This document shows positions 35,060 through 47,084 of a stretch of 64,000 nucleotides of DNA, piece by piece. This DNA is from Haemonchus contortus (taxonomy: Eukaryota; Nematoda; Chromadorea; Rhabditida; Trichostrongylidae). The notes beneath the pieces are model-generated. The model had not been told where the DNA came from. It ran no database searches and saw only the letters and a program-made list of their open reading frames with translations. The position numbers and the translations under genes are program-made. Positions within the stretch are counted from its first letter, which is position 1, and the number at the start of each line of letters is the position of its first letter. The DNA lies in the NCBI GenBank assembly GCA_000469685.2, contig LS997565.1, positions 20,977,240 to 21,041,239 on the forward strand, written 5' to 3'.

Positions 35060-37545
35060 TGAACATACACCCAGTAGCACACCGCCAAAGGAAGGCCGGC
35101 ATTCATCGAAGAATGAACTTTTTCCTAACATCATATATTCTACCGGCTGCCATTGCGTGACTATTCAAGGGGATCATTTCGGTAGTTGATAGCTTGTTTT
35201 GATGTAAGCCATTTCTTAGGCAATGATTTAACGATATCTGAACGGGACGGCATTGTAATAACATTCTCTCCAATCGGTCTCCCCCTTTTGAAGGAGGCGA
35301 AGATTCTATTACTTGCCAGGATCATATTCTTGGAATCGGTCCGCTTACGATGGTATACCAGATGTAGCTATACCAGATATCCCTAGCAGGTGGCATCCGC
35401 TCCACCTCTTCTTTTCCTTTCCTGTGGGCATCAAAAATAATTTTGCGAACATTTTGTGTTGAAAGGACTCGAACTTACTTCCAGTCGTTAAATAAAATAT
35501 TCTTAAAATGGCCATCGATTCATGGCCTTCATGGTTTGACGTCAAGACTTCGAGTTCAAAAAAAGATATTTGGCTTGTTTATAACGCCAAAACATTGAAA
35601 TGAGCACCTGCTGTCTCTTGCATGAAAGGACCAAGCGCGTGGTCATTCACGTGGTCTTACATCTAAAATGAAAGTCAGCATACTATGAGCTTCATCTGAG
35701 AACATAAGCTCAACGGAAGCGTTTCATGACTTTTAGGAAATCGAGGTTCTTTCTGTTTGAAGAATGTTTTGGGTTCTCATTGTATCTTTAGGCTTTCTCA
35801 TGCGTCATCAGCATTTCAGTGACGGGTTTTTGGTTCAATCATCTCTTGCTCCATTGCCCTGGACGAGCCAACTGACATTTGAAATTCTCGAAAGCCCTTC
35901 TGACGTTTCTTTCTTTCTTTTGTTGTCTCCTGATGATATAATGGCTCAGAAGAGATCCTTAAATTTCCTTTTTCTTTATCATGTTGCTTACACATATTTT
36001 TTGAGATATGTACATCTGACTCAGCCTCAGACCTGCGTAAAGACTACCTACAGGCCTTCAAAAATATGGCCTAAGGCCTTCTTTAATTTCTGGTTCGGAG
36101 GTTCAAATTCTGAGACAATGCTGTTAGTGGTTGGAAACCCCCAATACCTCATTCAGTGGTAGTTTGCTAAGGGCGGTCGTTGTCGTTTTATAGCCCTTAT
36201 TGTTTACTGGATATGGTGAAGTTAATGCTCTCTGTTGCAGAAAATGTAAAAGAGGGATCGGAGAGGGAGGGGGGGGGGGGGGGTTGACAACATTCAGAAC
36301 TTTGATGGTGGCTTTTTTTCTTCATTAGATTAGCAAAAGAAATGTCCTTGGCAAAAGCATCCCGATGGGAATCCGATTTCCGCTATCTTTGAAATTCATC
36401 AAAAGAATCTCCATATGCTCGAAGGTGTAATTACTGGTTATGAATTTCGTGTTCACAACCATGTGCTATGCCATTCATAACCATGGTAGCATTGGAACGT
36501 GTGGGACCACAATCGCTCAATAGTCCAAATCAGCGCCACTCATCCATAAAGTCAGAGCACCCATTTACTGGACACAAAATCATTTCGATGCTCTTAGGAT
36601 TACTTGATGGAAAATGGGACAGTGTAGTGTGGGTACCTTTTGAAGTGGTGATCGTATCGTATCAAATGCCCATCTCATCTCGACCAAAAAAAACGTGATT
36701 CCTTCAACCATCTGTCGATTGGTTAGCGATGTCGCATGCGTGGCTTACTCTAGCGCTGAAGGCGAGGCTTGATACGAGCGGGTTTTTTCAGGTGGCTCTT
36801 TGAAAGGCACATATCTTGAAGGTAATGATTTATAAGATTTTTAAATGGGAAGAACTTTCTTTATTTTTCCTTTCTATGTTCTTTTTTTTTGCAATTTTCA
36901 GATCCAGTAAATTTCCCTTACACATATCACTCTGTCGTTCTAAGAAACATTTGTTTTTCCCGGATGACTGTTTCCTATCGGGTTGTTTGTCATGGTCACG
37001 CATCACTTCGTCTCGGGAAAAAAATCTGCATTCAATTAGGAGAGGCTGTTATTTCCGTGTCTCTTACGTCGGTGCTGACGTCAGGGCATAAGACGTTTTT
37101 TCAGCAGCTGTGTAGCCATTGATCTATGCGCGAGGAAGTGCTCCTCCTTCCTTTCACATTAGGCCACTTATCCTCAGAAACGGCTTAAGTATTGTAACGT
37201 TAGAAATATACATTTTTTAAAACGGTTCCATAATTTTGACTAACGCCTTGCTTTTTTTACTATATGTTTTATATTTTTTGACTTTTTCGTTCCTGGGAAC
37301 CTCATTTTTCTACAGCACTTCACCTATACACAAAGAAGTAATCGCTGCTTCCTTTGGAGTGACGTTGGGATGATGAACTGCTGGATGTCGCTTATGACAC
37401 CATATAACTTAATTTAGAGTTTTCTCGAAGGAACTGAGCTACAAAGAGCTTTGAAATAGAGATCATCATTAGTGCGGTGCCATTTCTATGGAAGGGATAT
37501 ATAAGGATTCAGATCGAATGTCTCCGTCGCTTTCCCTTAGCTTTC
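35060..37545. other. No recognisable gene
   Basis: The 132-codon frame at 35764-36162 (+) starts with a hydrophobic stretch but has no motif, no conserved look and no splice context. A poly-G run lies at about 36268-36283. At 36900 a good acceptor (GCAATTTTCAG) precedes a short open frame, with no further support. Confidence 0.35.
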
Positions 37546-37549
37546 TTTG

Positions 37550-37848
37550 AAGTCATAGTTCACGATAGCTCTGAGGTATCCAGCATAAGTAAAATAATGT
37601 AGGTGATGGTGCAGGACTGGTGCAAAAATGACGAAGAAACCGCGAAAATCGGCGGATTTGAAAAATACATGGCTCTTATTATAAAAGCAGTAGTAAAAAG
37701 CAGGCATTACGAGGTCATGTGTCTGTAACCATATGGTTGTCCCTATATAAGCGTATTATTTGTCAGATTCCTAACGCTTCCTTGTGTGTCGTGTGACCAC
37801 AACAATGCCGTAATGACACGGCCACTTGTGGGTGGATTTCAAACAGCT
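37550..37848 (+). mobile_element. AAAGGCACAG-family element, left half
   Basis: Starts AAGTCATAGTTCACGATAGC. It continues with CTGAGGTATCCAGCATAAG and AAAATGACGAAGAAAC, closely matching the copy at 44329. It ends where the next copy begins at 37851, so two related copies lie side by side in the same orientation. Confidence 0.7.
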
Positions 37849-37850
37849 TC

Positions 37851-38359
37851 AAGGCACAGTTCACGATAATTTTGAGGTACACTTTTTGGGTTGAAAAACG
37901 GAAGTGTCGATATAGAGGAGTACATCGGTGGCGAAAAAAGCGCGAAAATCGGCCTACTTCGAGCTTATTAAAGTAGTGGGGGTGGAGGTTGTACGAGGTC
38001 ACCGCGACAGTAACGGCATGTAAGGGGTTTTGGACGAGATTCAACTCTCTCCCATCGTGCAAAGAGCTAACTACATAAACCAATAACCGCTCAGAATTGC
38101 CTTTCACTGCCACTATGAGTCATGACAAGTTGTTTGAACTTTATACTTTGGCTCCCTTATGAATGGTGCAGCCTATACAAAGCCGTTGAAACTCGTCCAC
38201 TAGTGGGTGTGGCATTCATACGATACAAACTCTGGCCCCTTATTGTGCCCTATCTAGAACGTTTTTCGCCCCTATAACAACAGGTATGTTATAAGGGGGA
38301 GCCTCGAATTCGTACTATAGAGCAATCACAGAAACCATTTTTATCATGAACTGTGCCTT
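37851..38359 (+). mobile_element. AAAGGCACAG-family element, both ends present
   Basis: About 509 bp with the left end AAGGCACAGTTCACGATAAT and the right end ATTTTTATCATGAACTGTGCC, giving terminal inverted repeats of about 19 bp with few mismatches. The body includes GGTTGTACGAGGTCACCGCG, TGCAAAGAG and CAAGTTGTTTGAAC blocks shared with 47.1-47.5 kb and, inverted, with 60.9-61.2 kb. No ORF spans it, so it is a non-autonomous DNA element. A clean target-site duplication is not evident, so the superfamily is undecided. Confidence 0.75.
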
Positions 38360-38394
38360 TAAGGCCTTTAAAATTAGTAAATAGGGGATTTTAC

Positions 38395-38720
38395 GAAATT
38401 ACAACGACAAAAGCGGCAAGGTAGAGGATGAGATTCTAGTTGCCGCAATAGCGTAAAGAGCAGGCTGAATAGGTCAACTATGGCAGGAATCATCTTCCAC
38501 TGGGTGGATTCGTAGAATTGACGGCACAGTCAGTTGCATAAAAAAGCGATCCTTGAAAAAGAAAAAGAAGACGTATGATTGCAAATTAAACGAGCACGTA
38601 GCCGCTCGTAACAGCCTGGGTGTGTTCCACATAAGCGTATTAATCGCTGGCGTCCTAATGCTACATTGTGGATGTTGCAGCCTTAAGCCATTTTTCGGCC
38701 TTATGATGCCGCCGGCAGGC
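38395..38720 (+). mobile_element. AAAGGCACAG-family element, rearranged pieces
   Basis: AAATTACAACGACAAAAGCG and GAGATTCTAGTTGCCGCAAT resemble the right-half body. Further on, GGCGTCCTAATGCTACATTG with TTTTCGGCCTTATGATG resembles the left-half body. The order is not that of the intact copy, suggesting rearrangement. Confidence 0.5.
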
Positions 38721-39179
38721 ATCAATACTGGTGTACATAGTAGCCACATGGAAGTTTTCATAGCACAACTCGCTTTCCAGGTGCCCAGATTTCGCAGATT
38801 TCGTTGATGAGGTTGCTTTTGGCCACTGGAATTTGTGCAGCGGGTGGCACGTCTCCATCATTTACGTGAATAGCAAACACTTGTTTGTGGTAACTATTCA
38901 TTTATCTGATTATTTATTTATTAAATCCGGAGCGCATGCCACAATCAGCTGGTTTTGTTCTCGATATGCGTACATACGTGTTAGTGGAAATAGAAAACGA
39001 TGGCAATACCACAAAGGAAAATCGGCATTAATTCAGTAAGATTTGATTGAGTCCCTACTGGATTGGAACAAAAAAAAGGCTGGAAAAATTGTACGACGTG
39101 AGTTCGACTTCATACGGACCCCCATTACCTTTCCTGATTTCAAAGGAATAATCAACTCAGATTGAGTTTGATGGAAAAA

Positions 39180-39467
39180 AGGGCGGAAGTGGTGCAGTGG
39201 CACGTGGCGCACTGTCACACATGCATGGTCACCGGCTTAAATACCGATTAGTTATCCGCCTAAGCGAATCAAGCCCTCCATTTCGGATCCACTTCGATGG
39301 AGTCGGCCGTTTAGATGGTACGAGACTCGTTCGAGATGAACAGAGGATAAACTCATCGACTGGCCACCGCAAGTCATTGCCATATACCACTTCGAGTGGA
39401 AGTCGAGTGCAGGGCGCATCCTTCATACTGGATTGACAACACCTAAAGACCTTATCCCTTATCTTAA
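39180..39467 (+). mobile_element. tRNA-derived SINE, diverged copy
   Basis: Head GGTGCAGTGGCACGTGGCGC with a diverged B-box region (CACCGGCTTAAATACCG). Body TGGCCACCGCAAGTCATTG and GAAGTCGAGTGCAGGGCGC, ending ACCTTATCCCTTATC. It shows a small insertion in the middle compared with other copies. Confidence 0.8.
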
Positions 39468-39946
39468 TACTCAGTGGAAGAAGCTACCAGTTAGAATTTA
39501 TGGAGCGGCTATTGGGGGTGCCGCACTGGTATCCGCTAGAAGAGGACGAAATGCTCTACAACCGAGACCACAAGGGAATCGTGGATCGTTCAAAAAGACT
39601 GATCGAAGTTCTGCCTAAAGCCGTCACGTAAAATAGCGCTCTGGATAACTAAATCGTAATCGATGGGAGAATCATCGACTTGTAAAACTACCCTCCTCAA
39701 TTTACGGGACTAGGGGTGGAGAGGTATCATAAGGCACCCATTCTAGGCCGCATTCTGGCTATTTCTCATTACAGCTGTGATTTTGGATAACCCTGATCAG
39801 TATGTATAGCCAATAATCAAAAACTCTGAAGTGCTTTCCAGAAAATTTTGTTATAGGGAGGAGATTCAGCGATGACAGCGATTGACTAGCTGATCAAATT
39901 TGCCACAGCGTAGACGTCTTTGTACTACTCACTGCGCTTTATATTA

Positions 39947-40110
39947 CTATCTGTTGGGTAGACGGGCAGTTGAATCGGTTTTGTGTAATCGATTGCCGCA
40001 CGCGGCTGTGTCGCGGGCGGACTCCATTCTGCCGCATTCCTTTATGCGCGACGTCGCCTTTATGCTTGCCGCGAAGCGATTATTTCGGTTCGTTTGCACC
40101 CCTCTCTGTT
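39947..40110 (-). mobile_element. Internally deleted Mutator-like MITE
   Basis: The element is 39956-40101 (146 bp). It starts GGGTAGACGGGCAGTTGAAT and GTAATCGATTGCCGCACGCG, the inverted right end of the family, and ends with the inverted left end (GTTTGCACCC). About 110 bp of the middle are missing. Flanks CTATCTGTT (39947-39955) and CTCTCTGTT (40102-40110) match at 8 of 9 positions and are read as an old 9 bp target-site duplication. Confidence 0.75.
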
Positions 40111-40971
40111 GTATCTGTGGAGGTGAATCAAATATAGTGTTCAAATGGAAGCATGAATAAAATACAATACAGTTTAATACAAATGCAGTACAATAAATGT
40201 ATTATGTAAAAAGTGAACGGAAGGAACCACCACCCTATCGCTTCCACCACGATCTCGTTCAATAGAACTTTCTTTTCACTCAATTCTAGAAGTCGACCGT
40301 TCTTCTTATTGCTCTATTCAACGAAAGCTGAAAGCTAAACGCAGGATACAATCTATGGGCTCCCTTCCTTCACCTCGAGAGATGCGTGGTGTTGGGCTTC
40401 TTACTAGGCCATCATAAAGCTATGTAAGGGAATCCTATACAGAAGCTACCTATCTTCCTTCTCGATCATGTGAAACCGGGAGAACTTTTTACCCTATGAA
40501 GCAGTCTAAAGAAAGCATTTTTGCCATGCTTGTTCTCTCAGCATCCCACAGGTTTGCGCAAGCCCCGGACAAAGCCTTAAAGGCGGCTTAGTTCCAGTTT
40601 TATTACTGAGTCGCTTTGTAGAAAAGCTGCTTTTCTTGTACCGGTTCTATCTTCTCCTATTTCTGTTTTTACTGGCACTGAGCTTGTAGTTGTGTTCCTC
40701 TAAAGTACGTTATATGATGCGTTGGTCCTCATCTTGTATCCTGTTCGTAAAAAATAAAACTCAGTTGATCAGTGCCTGTTGATGTTCCAGGCAAAGCTTT
40801 TTACGTCCATACTTTACTCTTTTGTGCACAAATCTCTTGTTGACTGTTTGGAGGAAGAAAGGGGCTTCCTGATATGTAGGTCAGTTAGTAGCTTCGTAGT
40901 TTTTTTGGATTTGATTGCTTAACGAAATGTTCTCTTTTGTAAAGTATGCCTTCTGTTCGGCAGGGTTCCTT

Positions 40972-41232
40972 CTGTGCGTGTGATGTATGGCAAGTGCCGC
41001 CTTCACACACGCATGGTCACGGGTTCGCTCGAATCCCAGATCGATGTCGCCCATGTTCACTAAGCCTTCCGTCTCTCCGGGGTCAATTGGTTGGTATCAG
41101 ACTCATGTGGTAGGCTGAAAGCACTGAATTCTCATAATATCTGCTGGCCAGCGCGATTCATTGTATAGGCCTCATACGTATTCGAATGCGGGGCGCATCC
41201 TTCAGACGGAATCGATCAGCGCCCACAATCAC
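40972..41232 (+). mobile_element. tRNA-derived SINE, diverged copy
   Basis: The head is decayed (TGATGTATGGCAAGTGCCGC). The B box is disrupted by a small duplication (GGGTTCGCTCGAATCCC). The body has TTGGTATCAGACTCATG, TTCATTGTATAGGCC and CGAATGCGGGGCGCATCC, and the 3' end is degraded. Confidence 0.8.
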
Positions 41233-41234
41233 TT

Positions 41235-43640
41235 ACAGATTATTCGCTTTCTCTTATAATTTTGTTGTGCACCGTTTCAAGTTGGTGAGCCACATTTGAG
41301 GTTTCTCCCATTCTCCCCAGAAAGGTACCCCATTTCGTTGACTAAAGCAGAAAAGGCGATGATAATCCGACCGGAAAGTGAGGGGGAGTAGAATTTCCCG
41401 ACCAATACATTTAAGGACTCTCTTTAAAAGGGGCTTATTATTGCCGAGCTTATTAATGACTTCACTAACGAAGTATGTAATTGTAAGACAAGAGGTGTTA
41501 TGAGCAACAGATGGAACTTGCTTGGCCAATAACTATCTCGCTATCTCTCCCCGCTGTATTGCTATTAATCTTCACAGCCTGTTATGTATACAAGATACAA
41601 GTTTCGACGTTCTCCTGCTGACTGTGGATGGGATTACCAAACAATACTTCCAGTGACTGAAACAACATAGCATTTTTATTTCTCAATTGAAAATTTCTTG
41701 CTATTGAATTCTTATTGATATCTCCAGACGTACTAGAACTATTGGATTTCTTTTGACCGCATCAGTTTCATGAAGACTTCCTCTGAAAACATACTGAATA
41801 GCTCCAATTGTCCATTAGAGCATAATCCAGGAGTAGCACATGTCTCTCGCTGTGGCTACACAATAATTAAGCCAATTTTGTCATCCAAAGAATTTCCATG
41901 CTTTTTTTAGTATTTCAGTTGAAGCTGGCTGGCTTGAATGTTCCAGCATTACCCTGATGTAATCCTTGGAGTTTTAACCGCCAACTCTACATATCTCTCT
42001 AAATTTTGGTAATTATTAGGGTCGGATTAACCCATCATTAACCATCGTTAAATCCTACGCTCGGAGATAAGATCGTCAATTTTTCCAAAAATTAGGGAAA
42101 AAATAGAAGGAAATCAAGAATTCATCGTATATTTGAATCCCCATGAGCAGAGCTTCCTGCTGATCTTACCACTTTGATTGAAGTACTTCAACAAAAGTAA
42201 GACGGATTAATCCGCCGCAAACCGCTAGTTCACCACGAATTGATAGCGGTAATGTACCCGGCTGTTGGTCCAGATCGTTCTTTCCTCATGTCCTTGTCCG
42301 GTGCTTTTGTGGCATTTTCTCAATTCTATGGGTCTTTTTTCATACTTTTTATGAATCTCTCCTCCTAGTTTCCTATGAATTCACAGAATTTGCGAGAATA
42401 AACGGGCGATAACTTTTTAATTGTTTTGAATTCGGAGAGGTCGTAAATCATAAGCACTTTCTCAAAGCAGCGAAGCTGTCAACAATCGAAAGGGTTGCAC
42501 TCAGAGTGACAGCAACCCCATGATGTGCCTTTCATTAGTTAATTGAATAGCTGGGCCCAGTAGCGCCAACGATTGCCCTGCGCCACACGCAACCCTCGCC
42601 CGTCGATCGTTGAGTTTAATTCCGCCGTCAGCGCCCTCGGAAAGAGCTCCTCGGCCCGTTGGCCTGGCCCGAAGTGGTTCAGCTTGGCTTTGTTCTCCTC
42701 TCGTCGTCGAGTTTTTCGATTTCTTACACTCTCAGCCACACATACACATAGACCTTTCTGCCAGCTGTTATTCTTTGCTAGGCTTTTGCCCTGAATTCTC
42801 TCTAACTAACGACTCATTGCTCGGCTGGAACTTTCATATTTATGAAGGCGCTGATGAATTTTTTTCGTTCTTCCGGGTGTCGTTGCATATTCGGAGCTGC
42901 TTGTTCGATGTAGGAGATGTCTGACCACTTTCCCCTGAAATGCATACGATTCTATCTTTCCCGCTGAATTCGGCAAGGACTTCTTGCAGAATGTCCAGTA
43001 GGCCATCTTCTTCAGTCCTGAATCGCCTGTTGGTTGTCGTATTTTACTTGTGACCTTTCGGCCACCCAATTTGCCCTAAAATTCATCGAACACCATTCTC
43101 CGTACTAGATTTTTCCCTGACATTTTGTTCTAAAAAGATATCAATTTACCCCTGCCCTAGGAAATTCTTGTGTTGAGGGTTCGGGAAACGCTCTAGAGGT
43201 CTTCCTAGAATTTTCTCGACAGCGTGTCATTTCAGGTTTCTCAACGCACTGTTCCTGTGGGGTTTTTATTGGGAATGACATTATGAAACCTAAAATATCA
43301 TCTTCTATAAAGGTTAATGTCATGGTGGATGAATCAGGAATGGGCGTGGCCTGTAAGGGTTCCCAGGGTGTAAAGTCATCACTTCTAACTAAACTGCGAA
43401 ACAGTTCATGTTCGATTTAACGTTCTAGACTGATTTCATTTTTCGTGCTTACAGTATGTTTACAGTACGCCGTAAACTCAATTATTTCTAAAAAGAGCTG
43501 GAAACAGTTCTTGGAAAATGGCCATAAGCATTCTCTCAGAGACGGTTACTGAATTTTCCCGAAGAATGAAGTTATTAGTTGAGCTCTCATAACTAATTGA
43601 ATGAAGGAGTTCCAGGGTTACCGCTTAGACCTATTTCATA
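41235..43640. other. No recognisable gene
   Basis: Short frames only. A minus frame at 43141-43323 (MTLTFIEDDILGF...) has exon-like composition and is followed by a GTAAAT donor-like site, but there is no partner exon and no family match. Confidence 0.35.
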
Positions 43641-44152
43641 TACAGTAGCGCTCAAAAGTATTCGGCGAAATGCTTTTTCACTTATAGTTTTCAGTCGTAA
43701 CTCCTTTCCTACTGGATCTAATCAAGCGAAATTTCAATATGTGTAGCATTGGTATAGTGCGAATATTTACCACTATTAACCTGCATTTTGAAGATGTTCC
43801 AGATATCCAAAAGGGCTTGAACAAAAAATCAACTGGAATTACGAATGGTGGTCCTTCTAGGAGTCCTTTCCTTTTTGCCATGTCTTAGGTGTACGAGCAC
43901 TAATGTCGAACCCAGAAGATAAGAAAAACGTACATAAGGTCCGAATAAGTGCAGACGTCACAAACTTGCTTCCAGCACAGTCTACAAACGCCTCTCCATC
44001 AGTATGTGGATATGGCCGCTTTACAGTCAAGTAGTGTTGGACAGTGTAAAATATGATTAAGCTGAAAATATCAAAATTTCATGTGATTTGCTCCACTGGG
44101 AAAAAAGTTACGGCAAGTTAAAGTTCGCCGAATACTTTTGAGCGCTACTGTA
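43641..44152. mobile_element. Tc1/mariner-type MITE with perfect 27 bp TIRs
   Basis: The element is 43643-44150 (508 bp). The left terminus 43643-43669 begins CAGTAGCGCTCAAAAGTATT and is the exact reverse complement of 44124-44150. It is flanked by TA at 43641-43642 and 44151-44152, the target duplication used by Tc1/mariner transposases. The CAGT start and CAAAAGTATT core are typical of Tc1-like ends. The interior has only short frames and no transposase, so it is non-autonomous. Perfect TIRs suggest fairly recent movement. Confidence 0.9.
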
Positions 44153-44328
44153 CATCTGTTTCTCTTCCCATGTCCTCTCATACCTCCTGACCAAACTCTC
44201 AGGCTGAGTTTCATCTCAACCTTCATCAAATAAATTCCCCTGTTTTCGGCCATCCCCATCAGCAGCGATGTTGCCATTATATAAGTCTATCGTAACCTTG
44301 TGAAAGGCATTTTTAATCGACCGTAAAA

Positions 44329-44757
44329 AGTACAGTTCACGATAATTCTGAGGTATCTGGATTAAGTGAAATAATGAACTAATGGTGCAGAGTAGTGCCA
44401 AAATGGCGAAGAAATTGGGAAAATCGGATTATGATGAGAAATATAAGGCTTCACAAAAATTTGAAAGGAAGGAGGATGTACGAGATTTTGCGTCTGTAAC
44501 CGTTTGGGTGTCTCTCATATAAGCGCACTATCCCTCGGCGTCCTAACGCCTCACTGTAAGTAGTGCAGCCTCAGCAAGGCTGTCATGATTCGGCCGTTCT
44601 TAGGTGTGTTCGTCGGTCAACACGGTTCCGGAGCTCGAATAACGTCCTGTCGAGGTCGTTTTTCGACCCGACAATGTTAAGCGCCCTATCCTTGGGGCCA
44701 CACATTCGTCCCAGGAGGGACTTTGAAATCATCTTGATCGTGACCTTGAAATTGATG
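44329..44757 (+). mobile_element. AAAGGCACAG-family element, diverged right end
   Basis: Left end AAGTACAGTTCACGATAATT, then CTGAGGTATCTGG, AAAATGGCGAAGAAA, TCTGTAACCG and GGCGTCCTAACGCCTCACTG blocks. The right end TTGATCGTGACCTTGAAA is a degenerate inverted repeat of the left. The whole copy is about 430 bp and non-coding. Confidence 0.7.
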
Positions 44758-45639
44758 AAGTATTAGCGAAGGAGCATAGCCACTGTTCCTGAAATTGATT
44801 CATCAAAGCCTAATTAATTGTTGGATTGTTTCCCACTCCCCTTCATTAAGTCACATCTGTTGTTTTCTGTTTCCATCGTTCCTGTTTATGTAGTTTGTCG
44901 TGTTTTTCATTTGTTTTCGCCCTTTTTCAGTTGTTTTTCATTTGCTGGCTCAACAAGCTAACATGCATGTATTCTCTGGGATTTACATGATTTGTCTTTT
45001 TTGACTTAGTCCCTGGTTCTCCATCAAGCTTAGGCGACCAATGAGCACTGGTTAGTTACTTCCTCGTAGCCAAAATTGACGGAAAATTGATTTCAGCCTT
45101 CTTGTTGTTTTGATATTTTTTATTTACATATTTTTTCGTAGTTTTGGCTCATCCCGAAGCTTTTCGTCTGGAGAATAGCCCATTTGATGCATGGGAATCA
45201 TGAGATATTCCAGGCAAAATACAAACTTAAAGTTTTTGATTTACAAGATATTGAACCTTTTCCCTGAACCCTGCCCTTTTGAACCTGTGTTTGAGCAAAA
45301 CCCGTTTCAGCATAGGAGTCGTGATAACTACCCCTGCCTTGGTTAGAAGCATTTTTAGAAGTTTATTTTTAGTATATTTTCGATTTGGAAGCAGAGCATG
45401 TACGTGACACTTCTCAGGGGTTCCCCGTTTATGCCGTTCCCTAAGTCAGATTGCCGGAATTTGATGAAAGCCAAATGTAGGTTCTACGTTGTTACGACCT
45501 GCATCGTGCTACTTATGGGTTAGTGATAAGGCTGTGATGACGATCCACTCACTGATAAATCATAAACTCGGGAGGGAAGAGTACGGGGGAGACTTTTCGC
45601 CATTAAAAAATTCAATAATTTCATGTATCTTTATTGAGT

Positions 45640-45900
45640 TGCAGGGCGATAGTGTTAGGAATAGTTCATCGGTGAAGGAAATGAGAAAATTCGCAGAAGT
45701 TCAGAAGTACAAGGCCTTTTATGACTTACGTGGTTCATACCGAGGCGTGGGTGAGGTCAAGACCACGGTAAGGGTGCTCGGACGAGATTTCAGTTACTCT
45801 AGAGCAAAGTGTACTAACTAGCTAACTTGTATCAACTGATTCTGTTCCCAACAAATGTGCTTCATTTTGAGTGGTGGTACAAAGTGCTGCCACTATTGGG
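45640..45900 (+). mobile_element. AAAGGCACAG-family element, internal piece
   Basis: TGCTCGGACGAGATTTCAGT and GAGCAAAGTGTACTAACTAG align with the copies at 47.27 kb and 38.03 kb. Termini are not visible. The 110-codon + frame at 45489-45821 overlaps this repeat and is not a gene. Confidence 0.55.
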
Positions 45901-46127
45901 CCGTTTACATATCCTTTTTGGGACCGTACATATATAAGCATTTGGTGTCGGGACCAGTTTTTATCCCCTAGCGCTCCCTCCTCTCCTATGTAGGCCGCTT
46001 TTCAACGAAGCTCCAACTGGCCTTCTCCGGGGGCATTGTTTTCTCATTGACAGGGAACACCTGCCAATAAGAAACATACGGAACTTTTCTGATTGCTAAG
46101 TGAGCTTTAAGAAATATCATAGACGTT

Positions 46128-46685
46128 TTGTTGGCTCACTTGGGAAAAGCATCGCGCCAGGAACCGGCAGAGGATGAAGATTTCATGTCGACGATGGGAA
46201 GAATTCATCCTTCGAACCACATTGTATTCAAGCTGCCCGATCTCCAACCGAAGCTAAGCGCTTACAGAGCAGAAGTTGACTTTACTGTACGTCGGTCGAC
46301 AATGTTGGAGGAGCAGTTCTTTAGCGGACGAAAATCATATTTGGCCTTCTGGGTTATGTCTGAACGACAGCATTTCCCCCTCTGTTCAGCTGTTTTTTCT
46401 GGGATTACACTCGGCTGCATCGCATGTTTGAATGGGATCCTCACTCTGAAGACATACCGTATACATCAATTGATAACGAACGGTTCCTATGAATGTTGCA
46501 ATGTTTTGCCGGAAATCTTTTGTTTGCCAAGAATGGGTTGGAGTAGTTTTTTTGTGTCGATGGCAATTGCGTTTCATCTCGACGGAATTCCTTTCTTACA
46601 AGATGGATGGTGTCTCGCTGAAAGAGATGAAAACATGTTCAATAACGAATTCATTGCCACCGCGTTCACTTTAATATTTCAATGA
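46128..46685 (+). CDS. Unrecognised 185-codon ORF
   Basis: ATG-to-stop frame of 185 residues, one of the longest in the window. It has a polar N-terminal third (EPAEDEDFMSTMGRIHPSN), a hydrophobic stretch at about residues 84-105 (AVFSGITLGCIACLNGILTL) and many cysteines and aromatics after it. I recognise no domain. The minus strand is also fairly open here, which weakens the case. It lies between two AAAGGCACAG-family pieces. It may be a chance frame, a single-exon gene or a transposon relic. Confidence 0.2.
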   Translation: MLAHLGKASRQEPAEDEDFMSTMGRIHPSNHIVFKLPDLQPKLSAYRAEVDFTVRRSTMLEEQFFSGRKSYLAFWVMSERQHFPLCSAVFSGITLGCIACLNGILTLKTYRIHQLITNGSYECCNVLPEIFCLPRMGWSSFFVSMAIAFHLDGIPFLQDGWCLAERDENMFNNEFIATAFTLIFQ

Positions 46686-47084
46686 ACCTGTTCAATGACG
46701 ACGTGGACCTACAGGATGCGCCATAAATACGACCATTTGATAAAAAGCTAATAACTTCCATCCAGTTCATCAACAAAAATTGAATCTTTTATATTGATCC
46801 AGTGACCAGTGTCAAACTGTAAAGCAGAAAAGTTCGGTTATTTTGTTTCCTTTATGGCCTCCAGAGGGCGAACAACAACCTCCACACCCTCTGGGAAGGG
46901 TTGATGACTGACCGTACGGCTGCTTGTTCGATTCCTCTCCATAGTTTTTTTTTGTATTTAGTCACAAATACCAGAAGGTTAGTGGTAGAGCGTCATCTAC
47001 AAAATTAGGCCCGGATCGATGATGGATCTTTTCGTGCTTTTTAAGCATGCAAACACTATTGGTGCGATGATTTTGAAGTACCCA

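Noticed and set aside
35764..36162. 132-codon + ORF as a secreted protein gene
   Set aside because: The hydrophobic start is the only feature. There is no cleavage-site pattern, no splice context and no recognisable domain.
46711..46755. Mariner-type element from one terminus-like sequence
   Set aside because: I could not find the matching inverted end or TA-bounded element nearby.
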